The position numbers and the translations under genes are program-made. Of a DNA stretch of 64,000 bases, positions 17,381-26,762 are shown piece by piece (position 1 is the first letter of the stretch; each line of letters begins with the position of its first letter). The notes beneath the pieces were generated by a model, which ran no database searches, was not told the DNA's origin, and saw only the letters and a list, made by a program, of their open reading frames with translations. Source of the stretch: Brevundimonas sp. (lineage in GTDB: Bacteria > Pseudomonadota > Alphaproteobacteria > Caulobacterales > Caulobacteraceae); the NCBI RefSeq assembly GCF_030682035.1, contig NZ_JAUXQZ010000037.1:111537-175536 (forward strand), written 5' to 3'.

Positions 17381-18151
17381 GTGTCCCCTTCCTGCACCAA
17401 GACCACTCTCCAGCAAGTCTGGCCCGCCGCAACCGACATCTCGTCCGAGCACATGGCTCTGTCCGCCCTGCGTCATGAGATCGACCAGATCGACGATGAC
17501 CTGCTGACCCTGTTCGAACGCCGCCTGGCCATCGCCGCGCGCGTGGGCCAGGCCAAAGACGCGCCCGCTGGACCCCACATAAAGCTGCGTCCCGACCGCG
17601 AACAGGTCGTCCTGTCGCGCATGCTCGACCGCGCCCAGCCCGACAACCATGAGGCGGTCGAATCTCTGTGGCGGCAGATCGTCGGCTGGGGTCTGGCCCG
17701 CCAGGGCCGGATCAAGGTCCAGGTCTGGTCGCCGGTGGAACCGACGCGGGCGTTCGACGGCGCGCGGCTGCGCTTCGGCGCGGCGGCCGAAATGCGCGCC
17801 GTCCGCGATCCGCAGGCCGCCTTGGCCTGGGCCGCCGAAGGTCACGGCGTCGCCGTGCTGGCGGTCAACGCCGATAACGCCTGGTGGACGGGTTTGCGCC
17901 GCGAATGGTCGATGCTCAGCGTGTTCGACGGTTTCGGCGGCGACACGCCCACCGCGCTGGCCGTCGGCCGGATCGATCCAGCGGCTCTGGCCACCGGCCG
18001 GCAGGTCATTGTTGATGCGGGTGGAGACGCCGGGGACGGCGGAGGCATCCGGCGGCGGGGGCTGGCGATCCACCACGGATGGACGCTGTCGATGACCGAC
18101 ACGAAACTGCCGGTGGGCGGCGACGAAGGCTGCGTCGGTGCGATCGGCTGA
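17381..18151 (+). CDS. chorismate mutase (AroQ type) with extra C-terminal domain
   Basis: A 256-residue protein. Residues 27-120 form an AroQ helical chorismate mutase (LRHEIDQIDDDLLTLFERRL, then KLRPDREQVVLSRML and LWRQIVGW), which makes prephenate from chorismate. The C-terminal 130 residues are a second domain of alternating strands and helices that I cannot assign; it is not an obvious dehydratase or dehydrogenase. The start is GTG at 17381 or an in-frame ATG at 17453, which would give a chain beginning directly on the mutase domain. It follows the candidate Phe/Tyr leader peptide and its hairpins. Confidence 0.82.
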   Translation: MSPSCTKTTLQQVWPAATDISSEHMALSALRHEIDQIDDDLLTLFERRLAIAARVGQAKDAPAGPHIKLRPDREQVVLSRMLDRAQPDNHEAVESLWRQIVGWGLARQGRIKVQVWSPVEPTRAFDGARLRFGAAAEMRAVRDPQAALAWAAEGHGVAVLAVNADNAWWTGLRREWSMLSVFDGFGGDTPTALAVGRIDPAALATGRQVIVDAGGDAGDGGGIRRRGLAIHHGWTLSMTDTKLPVGGDEGCVGAIG

Positions 18152-18169
18152 TCGCCGCGGACGTCGGGG

Positions 18170-18961
18170 TCAGCCCGCCTTGGCGACCCGGATGGCGCGG
18201 TCGATGTCGGCGGGCTGGATGCTGGCCATCGCTCGACCGTTGATGAAGAAGGTCGGTGTGCCCTGAAGACCGAGGTTGGCCGCCGACATCTGGATGTCGG
18301 CCAGGTGTCGAGCGATCTCTGGGCCGGCCATAGCCGTCCGGGCCGTCGGCAGGGCCACGCCGTTGGCGGCGAGGATGCGGTCGACGGCGGCCTTGGTCAG
18401 CGCCGGCTCGGCCATCAGGGCCCGGAACACCGGCAGGTATTTTCCCTGGAGGTGGGCGGCCTGGGCTGCGCGGGCCGCGTAGTGCGAGGTGTCGTCCGTC
18501 CCGCGGTCCAGGATCGGCCAGTCCTTGAAGACGAAGCGGACATCGGGGTGGACCTGCATCAAACGCAGAACCTCGGGTGCGGTTGACTTGCAGCCCGGGC
18601 AGCGGAAGTCGAAGAACTCGACCACCGTCACCCGCGCGTCCACCGGGCCGAAGGAGGGGTCCCGCGCGTCGATTCTCAGCAGGGAGGGATTCGCCACGAT
18701 CCGCGCGGTCATTTCCTGCGCATGCACCCGGGCCTGGACGACCTGGCCCTGTTGCACCTTCTGCTCAAGCTTGAGGCTGACCTCCTGCAGGATTTCCGGG
18801 TTCTCGAGCAAATAGGAACGGACCCGGCCATCGAAGTCGCGGCCGGTGGCATAGGGGGCGACAGCCAGCACGAGGGCCATGATGGAGACGACCAAGGCTG
18901 TCATGCCGAAGCGCGGCCCCGTCAGGAAGCCGCCGCGGAGTGTATCGGGCGTTTCGGTCAT
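18170..18961 (-). CDS. DsbA-like thiol-disulfide oxidoreductase (membrane-anchored)
   Basis: A 263-residue envelope protein. Residues about 19-41 form an N-terminal membrane anchor or uncleaved signal. A helical linker (about 50-90) follows, then a thioredoxin fold with the active site FRCPGCKS and the cis-proline loop GTPTFFINGR. It probably oxidises or isomerises cysteines in exported proteins; the CPGC pair with an acidic helical linker resembles the Com1/ScsC group more than classical DsbA. The ATG at 18961 starts 20 bases after the stop of the upstream M48 protease gene, so the two are likely co-transcribed as an envelope quality-control pair. Confidence 0.85.
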   Translation of the reverse strand: MTETPDTLRGGFLTGPRFGMTALVVSIMALVLAVAPYATGRDFDGRVRSYLLENPEILQEVSLKLEQKVQQGQVVQARVHAQEMTARIVANPSLLRIDARDPSFGPVDARVTVVEFFDFRCPGCKSTAPEVLRLMQVHPDVRFVFKDWPILDRGTDDTSHYAARAAQAAHLQGKYLPVFRALMAEPALTKAAVDRILAANGVALPTARTAMAGPEIARHLADIQMSAANLGLQGTPTFFINGRAMASIQPADIDRAIRVAKAG

Positions 18962-18980
18962 GCAGTTTCTCGATGAAGGC

Positions 18981-20390
18981 TCAGCCGGCGGGAATGACGC
19001 CGCCCCGGTCGCGGCGGTTGTTGCGGCGGTCGACGTCGTCGATGTCTTGCTGGGTCGCGCCCGAGGCGAAGACGATGTCCATGGCGCGGGTCCATTCGGC
19101 CGTGCCGGGCTCGAGCATATCGCGGGCGCGCAAGGCGAACTGGGTGGCCTGCACCTCGGCGCCGGCCGCGAAATACATTTCGGCCGAGGCCAGACGCGCC
19201 TCGCCCTCCTTGCCTTGACTGGCATAGGCTTGGCTCAGCAACCGCCAGCCCATTGTGTTGTCACCTTCCAGCGCCGTGGCCCGCTTCAGCTCGACGATGG
19301 CCTGATCCAGCATGGCAGGGTCGTGGGTCTCAATCATGGCGTGGGCCAGGTTGATGCGCAGCAGGGGGGCGTCTGGCCTGAGCTCCACCGAGCGTTGGTG
19401 GGCGCCAATGGCCTCAGCGGGCCGCCCCTCTTCGAACAGGATTTGGCCTTTCAGCTCCCAGAAGTATGGGTTTTCAGGCTGTTCGGTCAGAAGGGCGTCA
19501 ACGGCGGTCAGGGCTTTTTCGGTCTGGCCGTCGCGATACCAGGCGATGGAGCGGGCATAGCGGCCGGGCAGGGAGATGTCGCTTTCGGGATAGTCCCGCA
19601 GGGTCTGGTTCGGCGTGTCCATGAAGGCGTGGATTTTGGCCAGGACCAGGGCGTGCTGGGCGACCCGTTCGGGACTGTCTGAATGATCGTAATTGGACTG
19701 TTCGGCGACGAAGCGGCGCAGGTTCTCGATGCGGTCCGACGACAGCGGGTGGCTGCGGAAATAGGGGAAGCGGCGGGCGTCGGAGAAGACTTCCTGTGAG
19801 CGGAAATTCTCGAAGAAGCTGACCAGGCCGCGGCCGGATTCGCCGGCGTTCTGCAGGGCGCGGGCGCCGGTGTTGTCGGCTTCGCCTTCCTGATGGGTCA
19901 TGTAACGCAGGGCGCTGAGGGTGCCGAAATACTGGCTGTTGCCCAGCAGCACGGCGCCGGCCTGGGGCGCACCGGCCGCGATGGCCAGGGCGCCGAGGGC
20001 CATGGTCATGAGCATGGGCTGCATGCCGGCGCCCTGGGCTCCGTCGCGCAGGGTGTGGCGGTTCTTGATGTGACCCGCCTCGTGCGCCACCACGCCGAGC
20101 AGTTCGTTGGCGGTGCGGGTCTTCAGGATCAGGCCGGTATTGAGGCCCAGGATGCGACCGCGCGTGGCGAAGGCGTTCAGGTCGTTGTCGTTGATCAGCA
20201 GTATCTCGACCTCGGACGGCTCCAGACCCATGGCGGTGAACACCGGGTCCGACCATTCGTGGATGATGCCCTCGATTTCGGTGTCCCGGATCGCGCTCTG
20301 GGCCGAGGCGGGCGAGGCCGCCGCCAGCACAAGGCCCATGGCGACGACGACGCCTGTTGCGCGGAAGGCGGTGCGGGACAACCAGTTCAA
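18981..20390 (-). CDS. exported M48 metalloprotease with TPR repeats (BepA/YfgC-like)
   Basis: A 469-residue periplasmic protease probably involved in outer-membrane protein quality control. A signal peptide ends in ASPASAQ. The zinc site is VVAHEAGHIKNRH, with downstream glutamate in the QEGEADNTGARAL stretch as third ligand. The C-terminal half, from about residue 270, is made of TPR repeats. The start is an unusual TTG at 20390, but it is supported by AGGAGGAG six bases upstream and by a normal signal peptide beginning there. The dsbA-like gene follows 19 bases downstream. Confidence 0.92.
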   Translation of the reverse strand: MNWLSRTAFRATGVVVAMGLVLAAASPASAQSAIRDTEIEGIIHEWSDPVFTAMGLEPSEVEILLINDNDLNAFATRGRILGLNTGLILKTRTANELLGVVAHEAGHIKNRHTLRDGAQGAGMQPMLMTMALGALAIAAGAPQAGAVLLGNSQYFGTLSALRYMTHQEGEADNTGARALQNAGESGRGLVSFFENFRSQEVFSDARRFPYFRSHPLSSDRIENLRRFVAEQSNYDHSDSPERVAQHALVLAKIHAFMDTPNQTLRDYPESDISLPGRYARSIAWYRDGQTEKALTAVDALLTEQPENPYFWELKGQILFEEGRPAEAIGAHQRSVELRPDAPLLRINLAHAMIETHDPAMLDQAIVELKRATALEGDNTMGWRLLSQAYASQGKEGEARLASAEMYFAAGAEVQATQFALRARDMLEPGTAEWTRAMDIVFASGATQQDIDDVDRRNNRRDRGGVIPAG

Positions 20391-20451
20391 GCCGAACTCC
20401 TCCTACCCGAAACACCCCCCGGCGCGATCCTCACTATCTAATCACGGCCAT

Positions 20452-23115
20452 TCAGCGGCGCCACCATCCGCGTTTGGGCTTTTCGGGCGGGGCCACGATC
20501 TGGTTCGGGTCATCCGCAATCAGGGCGGCGACGTCGATTTCGGGCGGCGGGGCAGGGGTGGCCTCAGCCACGGCGGCGACCTTGGGCTCCGCGAAGGGCT
20601 CCGGCGTCGCCTCCGGCTCGGCCGCGGCCTCCGCCGGGGTGACATCCAGGACGGCCGGCTCGGCCGCAGGCTCGCCCTCGTTGGGTTCGACCAGCGAAAT
20701 GGGGTCCCCGACCGAATCAGCCGTCGCGCTGGCCGAGACCTTGCGGCGCACGCGGCGACGCTTGGGTTCCTCGGTGAGGGCGACCGGGGCGGCGTCAACA
20801 GCCTCCTCGATGACCACGGCCATCGGCGTGTCGGGCGAGCCGTCAGGCGGCATGCCTTCGTTGGTGGCGCGGGTCTCGACCTTGACCTCGTGGGTCAGGC
20901 CCTGCTCGCTGCCTCGATCCCGGCCACGACCGCGACCCCGACGGCGACGCGAGCGCGGGCCGCGTTCACCGCCGATCTCGCCCTCGGGACGTTCGCCGAC
21001 GACTTCATCGACGTCCGTCGCCGATGTGGCGGCCATAACTCCGTCCGCAGCCGCCTCGCTCCGTTCCGGATTGATCGGATCGAACCAGACATAGGGATCT
21101 TCCAGCGACGGGGTGCGGCCACGGACCCAGTTGAAGCCATCGCGTTCGCCGCCTTCTTCCCGCACCCGGCGACCGCCACGGCGGCCCCGGCGACGGCGAC
21201 GGCCGCTTTCGCTGTCGTCATCATCCTCGCCGGTGGCGAGTTCAGAGGCGGCAGGAACGGCTTCGTCAGTCGAGGTCTCGGCCGGGTCACGGCGTCCGCC
21301 GCGGCGGCGGCGGCCACGGCGTCCGGCGCCTTCGCCCTCGTGGCGTTCGGCCCGCTCGCGCGGCTGGTCGTCATCGGCGTCCTCGCCATCGAGGTCGGAA
21401 TCTTCGTCACCGGCGACGATTTCTTCGCCGTCCTCATCTTCATCGGCATAGGCGCTGTCGTCGAAATCGTCGTCGAGGTCGATGAAGGCCTCGGGCCGCT
21501 CTTCCGGAACGAAGTCCTCATTGGTTTCGGTGCGTTCGACGGCGTGATCGCCCTGGCCGAGGGTGTCGTCGATCAGGATGACGACGTTCAGGCCACGCCG
21601 CGCCAGCAAGCCCTGGAGATACTCGCGCTTGTGGTTCAGGATGTAGAGAGCGACTGCGGTGCAGAGGCGCAGGTTCACCGATCCCGCGCCGTTCTTGCCG
21701 GCCTCGATGTCGACGGCCCGCAGGGTCATCAGGGCGGCGCTTTCGGCCGAGCGAACGCGTCCGGCGCCCTGGCAGTGCGGGCAGGCCTCGGTGGCGCCCT
21801 CGATCACGCCGAGACGGCGGCGCTGCCGGCTGATTTCCATCAGGCCGAAGCCCGAGATACGGCCCATCTGGATGCGGGCGCGGTCCTTGGCCAGGGCGTC
21901 CTTGAGCACCTTTTCGACCGACCGGTTGTTCTTCGATTCATCCATGTCGATGAAGTCGATGACGATCAGGCCGGCGAGGTCGCGCAGGCGCAACTGCCGG
22001 GCAGCCTCGACGGCGGCTTCGGTGTTGGTCCTGGTCGCGGTGGCTTCGACGTTGCGTTCCTTGGTGGCGCGGCCGGAGTTGACGTCGATGGCGACCAGCG
22101 CCTCGGTCTGGTTGATGACCAGATAGCCGCCCGAGGGCAGAGGCACGACCGGCTGGTGGATCTGGGTCAGCATCTCCTCGATGCCGTTGGTCGCGAACAG
22201 CGGCCGGGCGCCCTGGTACAGATGCACCTTCTTCGATTGCGAGGGCATCAGCACGCGCATGAAGTCGCGCGCCTCCTTGAAGCCCTCGACGCCCTCGACC
22301 TGGATGCCGTCGAAATCCTTGTCGAACATGTCGCGCACGGCGCGGCGGACGAGGTTTTCTTCCTCATAGATGACCGATGGCGCGTTCGATTTCAGCGTCG
22401 TTTCGCGGATCGTTTCCCACAGGCGCAGCAGATATTCGTAGTCGCGCTTGATCTCGGCCTTGGTGCGTTTGGCGCCGGCGGTGCGGATGATCAGCCCCAT
22501 GCCCTGAGGCACGTGCAGGGCGGCCGCGGCGGCCTTCAGGCGCTTGCGGTCGGTGGCCTGGGTGATCTTGCGCGAGATGCCGCCGCCCTTGCCGGTGTTG
22601 GGCATCAGGACGCAGTAGCGGCCGGCCAGCGACAGCCAGGTGGTCAGGGCCGCGCCCTTGCCGCCGCGCTCGTCCTTGACGACCTGGACCAGCATGACCT
22701 GACGCCGCTTGATGACGTCCTGGATCTTGTAGCGGCGCATCAGGCGGCGCTTGAGCCGCTCTTCCTCGGCCATGCCGCCTTCGGATTCGTCGTCGTTTTC
22801 GCGGGCGTGTTCGTCGTGATCGTCGTCGTCCGAATGGGCTTCGGCCATGATGGCTTCACGGTCGGCGACAGGGATCTGGTAATAGTCCGGGTGGATTTCG
22901 CTGAAGGCGAGGAAGCCGTGGCGGTTGCCGCCGTATTCCACGAACGCAGCCTGCAGGCTGGGTTCTACGCGAACGACCTTGGCGAGATAGATGTTGCCGC
23001 GAAGCTGGCGCTTCGCGCGGGATTCAAAGTCGAATTCCTCGACCTGACGGCCCTCGACGATGGCGACCCGAGTCTCCTCGGGATGCGCGGCGTCGATCAA
23101 CATGGTCTTTGACAT
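20452..23115 (-). CDS. rne: ribonuclease E
   Basis: An 887-residue endoribonuclease, scaffold of the RNA degradosome. The N-terminal catalytic half has an S1-type RNA-binding region (RGNIYLAKVVRVEPSLQAAFV) interrupted by an acidic insertion rich in Asp, Glu and His (residues about 90-115), the DNase I-like site IDFIDM, and the zinc link CPHCQGAG. The tail is disordered: acidic, then arginine-rich (RRRRGRRGGRRV) and Pro/Ala/Glu-rich, ending in PEKPKRGWWRR. A GWW end of this kind is the PNPase-binding motif known from Caulobacter RNase E. The ATG at 23115 follows GAGAGAGA; the frame stays open ten codons upstream. Confidence 0.95.
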   Translation of the reverse strand: MSKTMLIDAAHPEETRVAIVEGRQVEEFDFESRAKRQLRGNIYLAKVVRVEPSLQAAFVEYGGNRHGFLAFSEIHPDYYQIPVADREAIMAEAHSDDDDHDEHARENDDESEGGMAEEERLKRRLMRRYKIQDVIKRRQVMLVQVVKDERGGKGAALTTWLSLAGRYCVLMPNTGKGGGISRKITQATDRKRLKAAAAALHVPQGMGLIIRTAGAKRTKAEIKRDYEYLLRLWETIRETTLKSNAPSVIYEEENLVRRAVRDMFDKDFDGIQVEGVEGFKEARDFMRVLMPSQSKKVHLYQGARPLFATNGIEEMLTQIHQPVVPLPSGGYLVINQTEALVAIDVNSGRATKERNVEATATRTNTEAAVEAARQLRLRDLAGLIVIDFIDMDESKNNRSVEKVLKDALAKDRARIQMGRISGFGLMEISRQRRRLGVIEGATEACPHCQGAGRVRSAESAALMTLRAVDIEAGKNGAGSVNLRLCTAVALYILNHKREYLQGLLARRGLNVVILIDDTLGQGDHAVERTETNEDFVPEERPEAFIDLDDDFDDSAYADEDEDGEEIVAGDEDSDLDGEDADDDQPRERAERHEGEGAGRRGRRRRGGRRDPAETSTDEAVPAASELATGEDDDDSESGRRRRRGRRGGRRVREEGGERDGFNWVRGRTPSLEDPYVWFDPINPERSEAAADGVMAATSATDVDEVVGERPEGEIGGERGPRSRRRRGRGRGRDRGSEQGLTHEVKVETRATNEGMPPDGSPDTPMAVVIEEAVDAAPVALTEEPKRRRVRRKVSASATADSVGDPISLVEPNEGEPAAEPAVLDVTPAEAAAEPEATPEPFAEPKVAAVAEATPAPPPEIDVAALIADDPNQIVAPPEKPKRGWWRR

Positions 23116-23554
23116 GGAAAGTCTCTCTCTGGCGCGCTCGGCCATCCCCGCGAAGGGGGCAGGCGGCTCGCCGAATGGGATTGGGGGCGGACGCAGGCGC
23201 CATCCCGTCGCCGCGGCGAATGCCGTGGGCGAGGTCGGTCAGATCAGACCGGAAGGGAGCGCAGGCGATAAGGCCCATGGGGTTCAGTATGGTCCTGGGC
23301 CCGGACGCGCTGTCTAAGGCGTCCCGAACCCGGTCGTCGAACAGGCGGGTTGAAACCCGGCCGGCTCTCGGATCAGTGAAAGTCATGCCGCGAAGAGGGC
23401 GCGCCCAAGCCTGACGGATCAGGGGACGCGATCGGTCGCGAGCCCTGCAAGCATAGGCATGCCAATCGTGAATTAAAAGCCGCGTGCGCTTTAACCGGTT
23501 GGCGAGGACGTTGCGGCATGATGGGCCCAACCAAGAAGGTGGGTCTCCGTCAAA
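23116..23554. other. divergent rne/amiC intergenic region
   Basis: This 439-base region separates the divergent starts of rne and amiC and must hold both promoters. The long side belongs to rne, whose mRNA leader often carries autoregulatory structure in other bacteria, but I could not identify a specific hairpin or motif. TTTAACC near 23490 is at most a half CtrA box. No small gene is supported. Confidence 0.4.
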
Positions 23555-24793
23555 ATGAACGGACTGTCGCGTATCAACCTGACGCAGTGGCGCGTTCGCG
23601 AATGGGCGATGACGGCGATGGCCTTCATCGTGATTTGCGTCGTCCTGCTCACGGCCGGGCGGGGACTGGCGTCCGGGGCCATGGGCGAGGTGCTGCGTGT
23701 CCGGTTCGGCGGCGACGCCCAGCATACGCGCGTCGTGCTCGATCTGGACCGGACCTCGCGCGGACAGGTGATCCAGGCCGGCGACGACGGACGGGTGGTG
23801 GTGTCGCTGGCGGGTGTTTCCCCGGCCAATCGCGGCCTGAACGGGGCGGGCACGGGTCTGGTGCGCGGCTGGCGCGTCACCGGTGCGGGCCCCGCCTCGC
23901 GGGTCGAGCTGGACCTGGCGACCAGCGCCGAGATCGAGCGCCGCTTCCTGCTGCCGCCCGGCGACGGCATCGCCCATTTCCGTTATGTGATCGACCTGAA
24001 GGCCACCGGCCGCGCCCCGACGGCGCGCCCGGCCCGCACCCCGCCGGTTGCGTCCCGCAGCGCCGAACGGCCGACCGAACGACCCCTGATTTTCATCGAC
24101 GCCGGCCACGGCGGCCGCGACCCGGGCGCCCACGGAACCGAATCCCGCGAGAGCGCCGTCACCCTCGCCGCCGCCCTCGACCTGAAGCGCGAGCTTGAGC
24201 GCACCGGCCGCTACCGTGTCCGGCTGACCCGCGAAAGCGACGCCTATGTCGCCCTGTACCGCCGCGTGGCCATCGCCCGGCAGGCCGAGGCCGACCTGTT
24301 CATCAGCCTGCATGCCGACGCCGGCGCCGATCCGGCCACGCGCGGCGCATCCGTCTACACCCTGTCCGAACAGGGCGCGGGCCGTGCCGTGCGCGAGTTC
24401 ACCCGCGGCGAAAACTGGCACCGCAGCCTGAACCTGCCGGGCCGCGATCCGTCGGTGGACCGCATCCTGCTGGACATGACCCAGCGCGCTACCCAGAACC
24501 GCTCGGCCCAGCTGGCCCGCACCCTGCTGGGCGAGCTGGAGGGCGCCGACCATCCGATGCTGCGCCGCAGCCACCGCGACGCCGGCCTGGCCGTGCTGCT
24601 GGCGCCCGACGTGCCCGCCGTCCTGCTGGAGATGGGCTTCATCACCAATCCCGAGGACGAGCGGATGCTGAACGACAACCGCGCCCGCCGCCGCCTGATG
24701 CGCGCCGTGGCCGACGGCATCGACCGCTATTTCCGTGAACCGGCGGGCGGGCTGCAGATGGCCTCGGCCGGAGGGGCGTCGGGCCAGCCCTGA
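23555..24793 (+). CDS. amiC: N-acetylmuramoyl-L-alanine amidase with AMIN domain
   Basis: A 412-residue periplasmic enzyme that cuts the stem peptide from muramic acid during septal cell-wall splitting. An N-terminal export signal (about 18-40) is followed by an AMIN domain for septal localisation (about 45-135, VLRVRFGGDAQHTRVVLDLDR) and an Amidase_3 domain (about 180-400). Zinc ligands are visible in DAGHGGRDPGAHG, ESRESAV and LFISLHADA, with the catalytic Glu in LLEMGFITNPEDE. In relatives amiC is usually followed by mrcA; here the retron-like locus and an exonuclease gene lie between. Confidence 0.93.
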   Translation: MNGLSRINLTQWRVREWAMTAMAFIVICVVLLTAGRGLASGAMGEVLRVRFGGDAQHTRVVLDLDRTSRGQVIQAGDDGRVVVSLAGVSPANRGLNGAGTGLVRGWRVTGAGPASRVELDLATSAEIERRFLLPPGDGIAHFRYVIDLKATGRAPTARPARTPPVASRSAERPTERPLIFIDAGHGGRDPGAHGTESRESAVTLAAALDLKRELERTGRYRVRLTRESDAYVALYRRVAIARQAEADLFISLHADAGADPATRGASVYTLSEQGAGRAVREFTRGENWHRSLNLPGRDPSVDRILLDMTQRATQNRSAQLARTLLGELEGADHPMLRRSHRDAGLAVLLAPDVPAVLLEMGFITNPEDERMLNDNRARRRLMRAVADGIDRYFREPAGGLQMASAGGASGQP

Positions 24794-24809
24794 GGCCGGG
24801 CGGAAACGG

Positions 24810-24830
24810 CCTCGCGCCGGGTGCGCGAGG
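24810..24830 (+). terminator. hairpin after amiC
   Basis: A perfect eight-base-pair stem, CCTCGCGC/GCGCGAGG with a five-base loop, starts 17 bases after the amiC stop codon. It is followed by A-rich rather than U-rich sequence, so it is a stability or Rho-assisted end rather than a classical intrinsic terminator. Confidence 0.4.
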
Positions 24831-25329
24831 AGTGAAAAGACACGAAAAAATGCGCGGGCGTTTCGGCGTCGCCCGGACGCCGTCGGCGGACGGTGGAGCG
24901 GCCGGACCTGGAGCGGCGTCGGCGGCGGATTCAGACTGTCAAAGACCGGCCCCGTGGGACTTCCGCCATAGAGCACACGCCGACGTCAGATTCGGTCGCA
25001 GGCCCATGAGACGCGCCCGAAAGGGTTCGGGAGCAGGGGCGAAAGGGGCGGATTCAGGGTCAGGAGGGGCGAGATTATACGGGGCGGGAAGACACTGTTT
25101 TGGGTCGTGGGGAGAACCCCCGGCGCCTTGAATGAGACGGCGACAGGCCGTGCGCTCGCAGAGCCGCCGATCGGCCGGCCGAGACGCGTGGTGACGCTCG
25201 CGGAGGCGGGCGGGAGCCTGCTTTGAGGGAGGAAAGGGGTGTCTGTCCTGCCTCGTGTGTCCCCACTGCGCGCGACGCCCGCTCCAGTTCATTGCTTCGC
25301 ATGTTCTCGTTAAGCGGTATTCAGGCGGC
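24831..25329. other. 499-base non-coding stretch before the retron-like locus
   Basis: No gene is supported between the amiC hairpin and the ATG at 25330. The left two thirds are GC-rich like the backbone. From about 25250 the composition turns visibly less GC-rich (CATTGCTTCGCATGTTCTCGTTAAG region), which may mark the left edge of the inserted locus and probably holds its promoter. No attachment repeat, tRNA or integrase was seen. Confidence 0.4.
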
Positions 25330-26586
25330 ATGAACCTTTCCAAGTCTGAGTTTGCGCGCGGCTGGCTTGAACAGTTCACGGACTTAGAGCGCCCGGTAGC
25401 TGCCCAGCTTGCAGACTCAGTGATGTTGGTCAGTCAGGATGCGCTCTTTCGCGGACTGCGCACCTTGCTCGATGAGGTCGTGTCCGGCCGCCAGGAGGCT
25501 GATCAGGATCGCCCGATTGCCCTCTTTGCAGAACGGGCCGTTGAAACGCGCAATCATGAGGATCCAGCGTACGGCTTCGTTGAGCAGCAAGTTCTGCCCT
25601 TCTATCCCGGAGCCGACCACGGTCGCGCCACTGGCGATGGCGTGCCGCCCATCGATGTCGATCCCAAGAACCCGGAAGTCGGCAGCGAAGGTGCCATAGC
25701 CAACTTCATCACCAGCTACGAGCGTCTGAATCGCGGCCGCGTGCTCAATCACCCCGGTCCCGACAAGCTGCGGTCGAAACGCGTGAGCCATATCGTGGTT
25801 GTCACCGACTTCATCGGGTCAGGTAAACGTGTTTGGGAAATGATCGAGGCGTTCTGGCGCGTAGCCACAGTGCGCAGTTGGCACTCTTACGGTCGTGTCC
25901 AGTTTGCCGTTGTTGCCTACTCCGGAACGGAGGATGGCTTTCGGCACGTTCGCTCGCACAAGTCGAAACCGGATGTTCGCTTGATCAAGGCTTGTCCAAC
26001 GATCACCACGTCTTTTACCGGCTCCGACCGCCGGGCCACAGAGGCGCTGTGCAGGGCCTACCCCGCCGGGCATCACAATCCATTCGGTTACGGTTACGCC
26101 GGTGCACTCATCGCTTTTTCACACGGGATGCCGAACAACGCACCGCCGATTCTGCACAGCCGGACCAAAGGGTGGACGCCGCTGTTCATCCACCGCAGCG
26201 CCTTGGCCGCCGATCAACATTTCCCCGCGGCCAATGTGGATCAACTCGCCGCGCAGGCACGCGAGGTCCTGCAAATCCGAGTGGCAGAACGATTTCTGGC
26301 GGACGCTGCCAATCGACGCTGGGTTGAGACGATGCTTGTGCTGACGGCGCTTCGGGATGGAGCGAGGACGACTGCGAATGTGTCGGCGCGAACCCGCCTA
26401 CCCATGAATGATGTCGGACAAATCCTAGTTTTCACGGAGATCGCTCATTGGACAAATACGCGCAACGCACTGACAGTGCTTGGGAGACGTGAACTGAGAC
26501 GCCTCCAGTTGCGGCGCGCTCGTGTCGTGGTCCTTCCCACGCCCGAGCAGCCCTACTACTATCCAACCCAGTTGAGGGTTCGGTGA
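25330..26586 (+). CDS. phosphoribosyltransferase-like protein with C-terminal winged helix, retron effector candidate
   Basis: A 418-residue protein. The central part has a PRTase-type PRPP loop, HIVVVTDFIGSGKRV, with Asp160 in place of the usual acidic pair, preceded by a strand and followed by a Rossmann-like segment. Residues about 335-395 look like a winged helix (LVLTALRDGARTTANVSARTRLP...VLGRREL). I place it as a toxin-like partner of the reverse transcriptase 176 bases downstream, since PRTase-like domains occur in prokaryotic conflict systems; function is inferred. Composition is less GC-rich than neighbours, so transfer is likely. The ATG at 25330 follows an AGGCGG site. Confidence 0.7.
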   Translation: MNLSKSEFARGWLEQFTDLERPVAAQLADSVMLVSQDALFRGLRTLLDEVVSGRQEADQDRPIALFAERAVETRNHEDPAYGFVEQQVLPFYPGADHGRATGDGVPPIDVDPKNPEVGSEGAIANFITSYERLNRGRVLNHPGPDKLRSKRVSHIVVVTDFIGSGKRVWEMIEAFWRVATVRSWHSYGRVQFAVVAYSGTEDGFRHVRSHKSKPDVRLIKACPTITTSFTGSDRRATEALCRAYPAGHHNPFGYGYAGALIAFSHGMPNNAPPILHSRTKGWTPLFIHRSALAADQHFPAANVDQLAAQAREVLQIRVAERFLADAANRRWVETMLVLTALRDGARTTANVSARTRLPMNDVGQILVFTEIAHWTNTRNALTVLGRRELRRLQLRRARVVVLPTPEQPYYYPTQLRVR

Positions 26587-26762
26587 GGGGATCTAGAAAT
26601 GCGCCGCGCAAGCGGCGACTGGTTCCTTGGGGACCTGGGGCTCGGGATTTCCCGCGTCCGCCAATCGGAGCAGGACCTTCGCGCTGCGCGAGACAGCAAC
26701 TCGCGACTGGCGGGGTCTTGGACGAGACTTGCTGTCCCACCCACCCGGGTGGGTCGAAGTAG
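26587..26762 (+). ncRNA. candidate retron msr-msd structured RNA region
   Basis: The 176 bases between the effector and reverse transcriptase genes are dense with inverted repeats: CGCCGC-GCAA-GCGGCG (26602-26617), CGGGA/TCCCG (26643-26654), a long arm 26658-26667 with 26704-26713 (nine of ten bases paired) enclosing TCGCG-CTG-CGCGA, GACAGCAA/TTGCTGTC (26692-26736), and the 16-base palindrome ACCCACCCGGGTGGGT (26739-26754) just before the RT start. Small hairpins then a long one is the layout of msr-msd RNA, which normally lies upstream of the RT. I could not find a clear a1/a2 pairing or the branching-G context, so limits are open. Confidence 0.45.

Noticed and set aside
20107..23112. 1001-codon plus-strand open frame opposite rne and the M48 protease
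   Set aside because: Low-complexity Val/Ala/Asp/Gly-rich translation with no domain; it mirrors RNase E codons and is an artefact of GC-rich third positions.
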